From the NCBI GenBank assembly GCA_013138805.1, contig WTCA01000003.1:1-36299 (forward strand): a stretch of 36,299 nt of DNA. Reading direction: 5' to 3'. A program made the translations under genes and the position numbers. The DNA is from an archaeon (GTDB taxonomy: Archaea > EX4484-52 > GLR71). The notes below the pieces were generated by a model. The model worked only from the letters and a program-made list of their open reading frames with translations. It ran no database searches and was not told where the DNA came from. Shown one piece after another: positions 1-8,257 of this stretch. Positions within the stretch are counted from its first letter, which is position 1. Each line of letters begins with the position of its first letter.

Positions 1-144
1 AGAGAAAACACTATGCTGCAATTCAAGACACTGATAGAATAAATCAGTACCAAGAGAGGGCCTGTCTTTATAAGATGGCTTTACATGAAGATTGAAATGG
101 TATTCACCACCTACAGAAACACCAGGAGGAGTAAAAAAGGACAT
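1..144 (-). CDS. Hypothetical protein, partial (runs off the left edge)
   Basis: Open minus-strand frame from ATG at 144 to position 1: MSFFTPPGVSVGGEYHFNLHVKPSYKDRPSLGTDLFYQCLELQHSVFS. Not in the ORF list because it is incomplete. Starts ~30 nt after the aspS stop. Confidence 0.4.
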   Translation of the reverse strand, partial: MSFFTPPGVSVGGEYHFNLHVKPSYKDRPSLGTDLFYQCLELQHSVFS

Positions 145-173
145 AATGTCACCAGAACAGCTCAGATCATATC

Positions 174-1475
174 TTATGGCGTCAATCTTTTCGGGTCTCT
201 TGGGAACAGGCATGCTTCCCTTATGTTTTCTCTAGCTGTCAGGAGCATTGTTATTCTCTCAAGGCCTATGGACCAGCCTGCATGAGGCGGTGCGCCGTAT
301 CTGAAAGTGTCAATATAGAACTTGAAGTTCTCAGGATCCATGCCTTTTGCCTTGAGGCGCTTTATCAGAAGTTCGGGTATATGGATACGCTGGGCTCCGG
401 ACAGGAGCTCTACGCCTCTGAACATGAGGTCAAAGGCGCGGCATATTTTTGGGTCTTTCTCGTCAGGCATTGAATAGAATGCTCTTATGTCTGTGGGCCA
501 TTCGGTTATGTAGAAAGGCTCATCCCAGCCGACAAGTTCGCAGATTTTTTTCTCTGCAGGAGTTGAGAGATCTTCGCCCCATTTTATTTTCATTCCTTCT
601 TTTTCCAGTATCTTGAGGACTTCTGTATATGTTATTTTTTTCAGGGGGAGCTTAGGTATCTTGAAATCTGTGCCGATAAGTTTTAGCTGGCTTTCGCATG
701 TCTTTTTTACATCGCTGAAGATGTTGAATGTGACTTCATCAAGGACATCCATCGCTTCAACGTCTGTGGCAAAGCCCATCTCAATGTCCATCTGGCGTGC
801 TTCTGAAAGATGCCTTACAGTATTTGATTTCTCAGCTCTCCAGACAGGAGTTATCATGCTGACTTTTTCCATACCACCCATGACTGCCATCTGCTTGTAT
901 ATCTGCGGGCTCTGGGCAAGGAATGCTTCCCTGTTGTAGTATGGAATCGGGAAAAGCTCTGCACCGCCTTCTGATGATGCAGCTATGACTCCTGGCGGTG
1001 TTATCTCTATGAATCCTTTGTCTTCAAGGGTTTTTCGGAAAGATCTTATTATCTGATTTTGGATAGTGAATATTGCTCTTACCTCAGGCCTTCTTAAATC
1101 AAGGAACCTGTTGTCAAGGCGGGTGTCAAGGTCTGAGTTCACCTTGCCTGTGGATTCAAGAGGCAATGGAGATTCTGATTCAGATATGATTGTTACTTTT
1201 GTAGGCTTTACTTCCATTCCGTTTGGTGCTCTGTCGTTCTTCTCTGCCTTGCCTTCTACTTCTATCACGAACTCTTTGCCTATGTCTTTTACTTCTTTCA
1301 CTATATTGTCGTCTGTCTCGCCGGTCTTTGCCGTGACCTGGACAAGGCCGTGCATGTCGCGGACTATAAGAAATATCAATTTGCCGAAGTCCCTTATCTC
1401 ATGAACCCAACCTGCGAGTTTTACATTGTCGCCAACTTTCAAGTCTTTGGAATATGTGCGTTCCATAACAATCAA
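174..1475 (-). CDS. aspS: Aspartyl-tRNA synthetase, archaeal type
   Basis: N-terminal OB fold (VKLAGWVHEIRDFGKLIFLIVRD), class II motifs (WRAEKSNTVRHLSEARQMDIEMGF; GAPPHAGWSIGLERITMLL). Confidence 0.95.
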   Translation of the reverse strand: MIVMERTYSKDLKVGDNVKLAGWVHEIRDFGKLIFLIVRDMHGLVQVTAKTGETDDNIVKEVKDIGKEFVIEVEGKAEKNDRAPNGMEVKPTKVTIISESESPLPLESTGKVNSDLDTRLDNRFLDLRRPEVRAIFTIQNQIIRSFRKTLEDKGFIEITPPGVIAASSEGGAELFPIPYYNREAFLAQSPQIYKQMAVMGGMEKVSMITPVWRAEKSNTVRHLSEARQMDIEMGFATDVEAMDVLDEVTFNIFSDVKKTCESQLKLIGTDFKIPKLPLKKITYTEVLKILEKEGMKIKWGEDLSTPAEKKICELVGWDEPFYITEWPTDIRAFYSMPDEKDPKICRAFDLMFRGVELLSGAQRIHIPELLIKRLKAKGMDPENFKFYIDTFRYGAPPHAGWSIGLERITMLLTARENIREACLFPRDPKRLTP

Positions 1476-1578
1476 CTGATAATTGTTAAGAATAGGTTTT
1501 TAAATGTTGGGGGTGTTTTTTGGGGAGATTGTGCAATCAAAAAAATAACATTAAATATCTTTCTGTTGAAATATCATT

Positions 1579-3231
1579 ATGTGTGGCATTGGTGCGATTG
1601 TGCCAAAGACAAGATATTCTTCTTCCATATATAACATGCCGCAGACTGCAAAAGACATCCATCTTTCCCTTACTGAAAGGGGTACATCAAGCTGTGGTTT
1701 GACAGGTATTGAAAACGAGCCAAATAATCAGTTACTTAGCAGGATGAGATATGAAGGCCATTTTGCTGATGCAAAAGCAATGCAAAAATTCTATGAAGGT
1801 ATCAAAAAATTTCAAAAATTAGTATTCCAGACAAGATTCACGACAAACGGTGAGGACAGCCTGCTCAATGCACAACCTATAATCGTATATGCTGATGATA
1901 ATGATGAAAGTATAAATGTATTCAATGGATCTAATATACACCCACCTTATGCAAAAGACCGTTTTGAAGGAAACAATGTATTATGTCTTGCACATAATGG
2001 AGAGATACGAATCCCTAAAAAAGATAAGATATTTTCTGAGAGGGGATATTTTTTTGACGACTCTGAAAACCAGTCAGACAGTATGCTTCTTGCCTCATAC
2101 CTGTTGTCAGGCCTGATGGAAAATGAAGGTGATGTCGCAAAGACTATGAAAGATGCTAGAAATGATGTTAGAGGTACATATTCTATAATAGCTGATGCAA
2201 ATATTGAAGGATTTGAAGGTCTTTTTGCTTATCGATGCGGCAGGCGACCACTTGCAATCGCTAAGACTGATGATTTCTTTGCGCTTGCATCAGAGACAGG
2301 ACATCTTGTCAGTTCAGGAATAGAGGATGAATATGTAAAAACGATAGAATCTGGTGTGCTGCATACATTAATATATGAAAATGATTTAATCTCACACAAG
2401 ACAAAGAAAATCACAGACAAACCGAATCCATACTGTTTTTTTGAAGGACCTGTTTATCTTAAGAATCATTTAAGTGTCTGCGACCCTCTCCCTCCACAAA
2501 TGTTTGATCCAAGCTTTATTGAGGTCTTGAAAGGAAAACTTAAGATTGAAGATTATAACCCTTCTGAAGATGCTATCAATAAATCTCAAAAGAACCATCC
2601 GTGCATGACTGCAAGAGAGCTTATAGGGCAGTGGCTTTTTAGGCTTCGTGGTGATGAGATACCTGAAGCATATAAAACTATTTCAGGTGTTCCACGAAGC
2701 GGTCTTTCTGTTACACAAGGTTTTTCAATGGAATCTATATTACAAGGCAATCCTATACTGAACAGAGAACTTATCACTGCCATCGAATTACGGCGTGATT
2801 TTTTGAATGACCAGAAAGAAAGAGAAAAAACCAGGCCAAAAAAATTAGAATATAGAGATATGCCGGATTATCTTATATTAGGCGAAGACAGTGTTGTAAC
2901 CAGCAGAAACATTATTGATGCCATAGAGAACTGCTATGATAAGGATGCTGAAAAAATCATAGTCATTGTTGGATCCCCTCCTATAATAAAGGCATGTGAT
3001 AATGGCATAAACATGAAATATGGTCATCAATTCCCACAGAAACTATATCCTGATATGCCTGAACAATGGATAAATAACAGGGTTGTAAATAATTTAGATT
3101 TATTTGAGAAAGATGCTGCAAAATATCTTGGCATTGAAAAAGTAATCTATATGCCTCTCAAACCGATTGAGATGCTTCTAGGTCCTGCTTACTCTTATGG
3201 CTGTGTAGGCGGCGGTGGATGCAGCTGCTGA
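1579..3231 (+). CDS. Class II glutamine amidotransferase / PurF-like protein with degenerate phosphoribosyltransferase domain
   Basis: N-terminal MCGIGAIV (Cys2 Ntn nucleophile), TRFTTNGEDSLLNAQPI, LAHNGEI, SDSMLLASYL, CGRRPLAIA. PurF-like C-terminal half, but the PRPP loop reads ILGEDSVVTSRN. Tail is YGCVGGGGCSC. Confidence 0.8.
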   Translation: MCGIGAIVPKTRYSSSIYNMPQTAKDIHLSLTERGTSSCGLTGIENEPNNQLLSRMRYEGHFADAKAMQKFYEGIKKFQKLVFQTRFTTNGEDSLLNAQPIIVYADDNDESINVFNGSNIHPPYAKDRFEGNNVLCLAHNGEIRIPKKDKIFSERGYFFDDSENQSDSMLLASYLLSGLMENEGDVAKTMKDARNDVRGTYSIIADANIEGFEGLFAYRCGRRPLAIAKTDDFFALASETGHLVSSGIEDEYVKTIESGVLHTLIYENDLISHKTKKITDKPNPYCFFEGPVYLKNHLSVCDPLPPQMFDPSFIEVLKGKLKIEDYNPSEDAINKSQKNHPCMTARELIGQWLFRLRGDEIPEAYKTISGVPRSGLSVTQGFSMESILQGNPILNRELITAIELRRDFLNDQKEREKTRPKKLEYRDMPDYLILGEDSVVTSRNIIDAIENCYDKDAEKIIVIVGSPPIIKACDNGINMKYGHQFPQKLYPDMPEQWINNRVVNNLDLFEKDAAKYLGIEKVIYMPLKPIEMLLGPAYSYGCVGGGGCSC

Positions 3232-3253
3232 AGTGATAAGTATGGAAAACAAC

Positions 3254-3363
3254 GGGCTTCAGAAAGCCCATAAAAATGCTAGGCATTTTTAGGGTCCCAA
3301 AAATCTATGATTTTTTAGGACCCGGGTATCTATATGACATTCAATCCTGCGGATTGAAGTCAT
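3254..3363. repeat. Cluster of four consecutive intergenic hairpins
   Basis: H1 GGGCTT-caga-AAGCCC (3254-3269); H2 TAAAAATGC-tag-GCATTTTTA (3271-3291); H3 GGGTCC/AAAAATC-tat-GATTTTT/GGACCC (3292-3323); H4 ATGAC/TTCAATCC-tgc-GGATTGAA/GTCAT (3334-3363). Confidence 0.8.
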
Positions 3364-3426
3364 GGTTTAATTGATGTTGTGTGATGGAGAAACAAAATAT
3401 ATAAAAAATACAACACAATTGAAAAT

Positions 3427-4015
3427 ATGGAAAACAATCTACCTAAGCCTATCGGACCTGCTGAAGTGATGTATTCGGGAATTATCTTTGATATCATTCA
3501 TCAGAATATGCAGATAGGTAATAAGACAGAAACATATGAAGTGGCCAGGAGATCTCCAGGTGTACGCATAATGTTTGTTAATGACGATAAGATGCTGATA
3601 GCAAAAGAATACAGAGCCGAGATTAGCGGGTGGGATTACAGGCTTCCGGGAGGCAAGGTCTTTGATTCGCTCCGTGAATACAAAGAATATATTGATAGCG
3701 GAGATGAAATAATAGACTATGCATTGAAAGCTGTTGAGAACGAAGGCAGGGAAGAAGCCGGGCTTGTGGCTGATAATATAGAATATTTCTCTAAATCCGG
3801 TTCCGGTGGAAGGACAGTCAACTGGGACCTATATTATTTTGTTGTTGACAAGTTCCATGAAAATGAGGGCGGACAGATGCTTGAGCCGGGAGAGAACATC
3901 ACCTGCGATTGGATGGATTTTGAGGATGTCAGGGCTGTGCCTTGACGGGTCTTTTAAAGAGGACAGGACTGTTGCGAATGTGCTGAAGTTTATTCTGAAG
4001 GCACAGACAAAATAA
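3427..4015 (+). CDS. Nudix hydrolase (ADP-ribose pyrophosphatase-like), apparent +1 frameshift near 3938-3945
   Basis: Frame 1 ORF 3427-3945 carries RLPGGK...ALKAVENEGREEAGL. The frame stops at TGA 3943-3945, and the expected C-terminal helix (LDGSFKEDRTVANVLKFILKAQTK) continues in frame 2 to 4015. Confidence 0.75.
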
Positions 4016-4043
4016 TATAAACAGCCATCACCTTAATACTCTC

Positions 4044-5186
4044 ATGCATTTTCATCATCACATGCACAAGATTCATCTTCTGAAAAATGAGCTTTCCGAG
4101 GTATACATGAACCTTGCGCTGGAAAGTTTCGCCCTGTCACTCATATCAATATTTGTGCCTATATATATTCTTTCTGTCGGATATTCTTTTGACTACATGA
4201 TTCTTTTCTTCATGATATATTACGGATGCATCGGCATCTTTGCACCAGTCTCCGCTTCTCTTGCGAACAGGTTCGGGTTCAAGCACATCATTCTTTTCAG
4301 GACACCTCTCCTGATTGCGTTTCTTTTAGGGCTTCACAATATAGAGAACCTTATGTTCTCACCTCTTATCCTTGCAGCTTTTGGAGGATTCGGCTCGTCG
4401 CTCTACTGGATATCTATCAACTCAATCTTTGCAAAATACAGTGATAAGATACACAGAGGTACGCAGACAGGAAAGATGGTCTCCCTGCCGCAGCTTGCAG
4501 CTCTTGCCGGACCAACTTTAGGCGGCTTCATAAGCTTCATATACGGGTTCAAGATATTGTTCCTGGTAACAAGCGCAATTATCATAATATCTGTTGTTCC
4601 GCTATTCATGACAAAAGAGACAAAGCCGCATATAAATTTCTCTTTCAGGAAGATGATCAATATCAAGGCGAACCTGAAATATTCCGGATACTTCACTCTT
4701 GACGGTGCAAAATCGGTTGCTTCAGTCATATTCTGGCCGATTTTTATATACTGGGGGCTTTCGGGAAGCACGACAGGCACAGGGTTCGCGCAGACCCTGA
4801 CAGGCATCGGCGTCATCGCATTTACATATTATATAGGCAGGCAGACTGACAAGAAAGGCAAGACATCATTTATCAAGAAAGGTGCTGTGTTCCTGGCTCT
4901 TGTGTGGTTTGCGCGCATCTTTGCAAGCTCATCTTTTGAGTTCTTCATATACAGCCTTCTTGCCGGGTTCTTTACTGTGCTGATTGATGTGCCTTTTCTT
5001 GCCGCAAGCTTTGACCAGGCGAACAAGGAGAACCCTGATGAGTTTGTTGTCTTCCGCGACATCTTTATCGGTTTCGGAAGGTTCGTGTTTTTAGGTCTTA
5101 CTCTTCTTGTGTCTGATGCTGCCATGAAAGTACTTTTAGGTTTCGGTCTTGCCGGGGCTGCGAGTTTGCTATTTTTGTTTTTTTGA
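4044..5186 (+). CDS. Polytopic membrane protein, MFS-type transporter
   Basis: About 11-12 hydrophobic segments; MFS-like loop FAPVSASLANRFGFKHIILFRTP. His-rich N-terminus. Confidence 0.75.
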   Translation: MHFHHHMHKIHLLKNELSEVYMNLALESFALSLISIFVPIYILSVGYSFDYMILFFMIYYGCIGIFAPVSASLANRFGFKHIILFRTPLLIAFLLGLHNIENLMFSPLILAAFGGFGSSLYWISINSIFAKYSDKIHRGTQTGKMVSLPQLAALAGPTLGGFISFIYGFKILFLVTSAIIIISVVPLFMTKETKPHINFSFRKMINIKANLKYSGYFTLDGAKSVASVIFWPIFIYWGLSGSTTGTGFAQTLTGIGVIAFTYYIGRQTDKKGKTSFIKKGAVFLALVWFARIFASSSFEFFIYSLLAGFFTVLIDVPFLAASFDQANKENPDEFVVFRDIFIGFGRFVFLGLTLLVSDAAMKVLLGFGLAGAASLLFLFF

Positions 5187-5810
5187 GGATGTACTTAGAA
5201 ATTCATCTAATATATTGTTGAGATTTGGTGCTGAGTCTATTGATTTAAAGATTATTTTAGTATACCATTCAATTCCATCATCATTACATAAATACAGTAA
5301 TTTTGGCACTGTCGTTTCGAGAATCTCACCAAATTCATATGAACTGCAAGCAGATTTTAATGTATCAGCGTCAACAACAACTTTACCTCGTAATTTATCT
5401 ACAAGTTCTTCTAAAAGAGGCAGATTATAGTCAGTTTCTATATACTTACATTTTTTTAATATTGTTTTACCTAAGGTGTTTGATAGGCAGTCATATATAT
5501 CCTGACATTTTAATAATTCGTCTTTAATTGTAAAATCAATATGATCCTGTCCATAGAGATCTTTAACTTTCTCAATCACACTATAAAGGCTATTTATTTC
5601 GACCCATATAGAATATACAGGCATCAATGACTTCTCTTTTGCGTCGGGGAATTCAAAAATAGAATCACCAAAGGCGTAAGCTTCAAGAGATACCTCCATG
5701 ATCCTATCATCAGTTTTTGGATTTATGCCTACCAGATATGACTCTTTACCCGGCGCATTCTGTTCAGTATCTGAAAGGTCTGGTTGCGGTATCAGTATTT
5801 TAAAATCCAT
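5169..5810 (-). CDS. Hypothetical protein
   Basis: 213 aa ORF, convergent 18-bp overlap with the MFS gene; no family recognised. Confidence 0.65.
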   Translation of the reverse strand: MDFKILIPQPDLSDTEQNAPGKESYLVGINPKTDDRIMEVSLEAYAFGDSIFEFPDAKEKSLMPVYSIWVEINSLYSVIEKVKDLYGQDHIDFTIKDELLKCQDIYDCLSNTLGKTILKKCKYIETDYNLPLLEELVDKLRGKVVVDADTLKSACSSYEFGEILETTVPKLLYLCNDDGIEWYTKIIFKSIDSAPNLNNILDEFLSTSSKKQK

Positions 5811-6133
5811 AGAAATCAGTATGTTTATACTTAGCAGTCATATTTAAATTTATATGCATAAAATTGCTTTTTTTAAAAATATTAGGCATAAATATTGAAT
5901 AACCGAAAACTATATATACTACTTCTACCAATAAACAAATGTTCAATAAAAAGCCTTGAGAAAGGATAATCGATATAGTCGAATTCAGTCGAACCTTATC
6001 GAGACATTTATGAGAAAATTGATATGCGGGACAAACTCCTTCGGCACAGGTCCGTGAAAGATATTGTTTTGGTCCCCGACATCATCAACACACATAAAAT
6101 CAGAGAAAGGATTTAAATCAACCGCTATAATCT

Positions 6134-6877
6134 TTGATGGTCATAAATATGAGAAATTCCGATGAGTCACAGGCATCTATTGAAACTGTTTCTTCTATAC
6201 CTGAAAAGCTCAACAATGACAACATAATAGACTGCCTGATTTCCGGACGATGGGAGGATGTTCTTCTGGGACTTACAAGCGACATGGACCCGTGGGATAT
6301 AGACCTTGTCGTGCTTGCAGAAAGGTTTATGGACTATGTCAGGAAGACCAAGGAAGGGGATCTCAGGATTCCTGCAAAAGTCATACTTACGGCCGCCATA
6401 CTTTACAGGATGAAGGTAGACTCAATCACTGCAGCTGAAGAGATACAGAAAGCAGAAATACTGGAAATTTCAGGAGACTCTTCAGAGAAAGATGATGTTG
6501 ACGCTTCCGGAATAAAGATACCGCCCATAAGCGTGCCTTTGCTCAGAAAGACACAGGGGAAGGTCAGCCTTGATGAGCTTATCAACGCACTTGACAGGGC
6601 GATGACTATCAAGAACAGGAGAGATGCGCGGGAAGTGTTCCAGATAGAGCTTAAGGGGGAAGATATAACCGAGTCTATCGAGGGGCTTTTTGAGAAGATA
6701 TGCGACAGGATATGTGTTGATAAGATTCTTAAGTTCTCAAGCTTTCTTGACAAGTCCGACAGGAAAGATATCTTGCGTAACTTTAATTCTTTACTTCATC
6801 TTTCCAACCAGGAAAGAGTTTTCATAGACCAGCCGGAAATGTTCGGTGAAATATATTTAACTGTTGCGCAACAATAG
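6134..6877 (+). CDS. scpA: Segregation and condensation protein A
   Basis: DPWDIDLVVLAERFMDYVRKTKEGDLRIPAKVILTAAILYRMK is typical of ScpA; scpB lies downstream. Confidence 0.9.
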   Translation: MMVINMRNSDESQASIETVSSIPEKLNNDNIIDCLISGRWEDVLLGLTSDMDPWDIDLVVLAERFMDYVRKTKEGDLRIPAKVILTAAILYRMKVDSITAAEEIQKAEILEISGDSSEKDDVDASGIKIPPISVPLLRKTQGKVSLDELINALDRAMTIKNRRDAREVFQIELKGEDITESIEGLFEKICDRICVDKILKFSSFLDKSDRKDILRNFNSLLHLSNQERVFIDQPEMFGEIYLTVAQQ

Positions 6878-6907
6878 TTCTTGTTGTAAGGTGTTGTTTT
6901 TTGAATG
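6846..6907 (+). repeat. Direct repeat copy 1 flanking DUF1016 cargo
   Basis: gtgaaatatatttaactgttgcgcaacaatagttcttgttgtaaggtgttgttttttgaatg; same as 8197-8257 except one inserted t. Confidence 0.95.
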
Positions 6908-7088
6908 ATTCTGTCTCATCTTTTGCCTATGTGATCTGATATGTCTTTCCTGAAAAGGTAATCTTTATTGTTAACTTAAAATTGTTAAGAGAGGACGGGT
7001 TTGTTGTCAATCAGCCAAATTCTATTAAATAGACAGCACCAAAAGTGGTGACGCAATTATATGCATAGATGCTATTGAAAACAAGAGT

Positions 7089-8140
7089 ATGGATAATTCT
7101 GATAAAGCTGTCGAGACTAGATCAGATGGGTATAATCATCTGCTCAAAGATGTGAAATCTATACTTGATATGGGCATTTCTGGTGCGTATAAAGCAGTTG
7201 ACAATATCAAGGTGCAGACATACTGGCAGATAGGAGAAAGAGTTGTGAGGGAGGAATTGCAGCATAAAGATAGGGCTGATTATGGGCATAAAATAATAGA
7301 ACAATTGGCGGCAGACTTGTCATTTTCAAGACGGCTAATGTTTGAAATATTACAATTTTACAGAGAATATCCAATTGTGCATACACTGTGTGCACAATTA
7401 AGCTGGAGCCATTATAGGCTGTTAATTGCGATTGGAAGAAAAGAAGAACGTCTATTTTATGAGACTCAATCTGTCAGGAATATGTGGGCAGTCAGAGAGT
7501 TACAAAAACAAATACATAGCAATCTCTATAACAGGATGAAAAAACACAGAAAGCTGAGCATACCTATACCTATGCAGTCCAAGACCTATATGCCGGAAGA
7601 TGTCTTCAAGGATATATATCATTTTGATTTTCTTGGACTTGAGAAGGGGTATGATGAAACAGAACTTGAGAAAGGTCTGATATCTAATACAGAGAAACTG
7701 CTTCTTGAATTCGGTGCTGACTTTTCAGTTTCAGGAAGACAGAGGAAAGCTATCATTGATGGACAGGTACATGCTGTTGATATTGAACTATACCATAGAA
7801 GCATACCATGTATCGTTCTTGTTGAACTGAAAGTAGGAAGATTTAAAGGCGAGTATATTGGTCAAATGAATAAGTATTGTCAAAGCCATGATATCAAATG
7901 AATTGCTTTGCCATATACATCAAGGCATATTATTTGCCTTGAGTATATCTTAACTGGTATAAGGAGAATAAAAAGCATTCCTGGGAGAAAGATCCGATCG
8001 GGCTTATCATATGCAGGAATAAAGGGAAAGAAGAAGTTCATTATGCGCTTGGCGGCATAAGCAACAAAATCTTTGTTGCTGAATATAAGATGAAATTACC
8101 TTCAGGAGAAGACATCAGAAGAAGATTGAGTGATAATTAA
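7089..8140 (+). pseudogene. DUF1016/YhcG-type (PDDEXK-like) nuclease, disrupted
   Basis: ORF 7089-7901 has the N-terminal wHTH-like half and the nuclease segment (FLGLEKGYDETELEKGLISNTEKLLLEFGADFSVSGRQ...VELKVGRFKGEYIGQMNKY). The family C-terminus (YLNWYKENKKHSWEKDPIGLIICRNKGKEEVHYALGGISNKIFVAEYKMKLPSGEDIRRRLSDN) continues in another frame at ~7943-8140. Confidence 0.85.
7878..7948. repeat. Approximately 65-71 bp insertion with two hairpins inside the nuclease gene
   Basis: Lies between GQMNKY and YLNWYKEN codons. Hairpins CAAAGC...GCTTTG (7881-7910) and CAAGGCA-tattatt-TGCCTTG (7921-7941); flanked by agtat (7873-7877, 7942-7946). Confidence 0.7.
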
Positions 8141-8196
8141 CTGCCGATTCATATTATTTGATATGAGTATAAAGATTTAGCTTTTTATCTAATTCA

Positions 8197-8257
8197 GTGA
8201 AATATATTTAACTGTTGCGCAACAATAGTTCTGTTGTAAGGTGTTGTTTTTTGAATG
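8197..8257 (+). repeat. Direct repeat copy 2 flanking DUF1016 cargo
   Basis: gtgaaatatatttaactgttgcgcaacaatagttctgttgtaaggtgttgttttttgaatg. Confidence 0.95.

Noticed and set aside
85-473. Plus-strand ORFs 85-285 and 282-473
   Set aside because: Antisense to aspS and to the better-supported partial minus-strand frame; no coding character.
8215-8250. Upstream ATG start for scpB (MRNNSSVVRCCF...)
   Set aside because: Lies within the duplicated repeat and overlaps scpA tail sequence; the TTG at 8251 with taaggtg upstream fits better.
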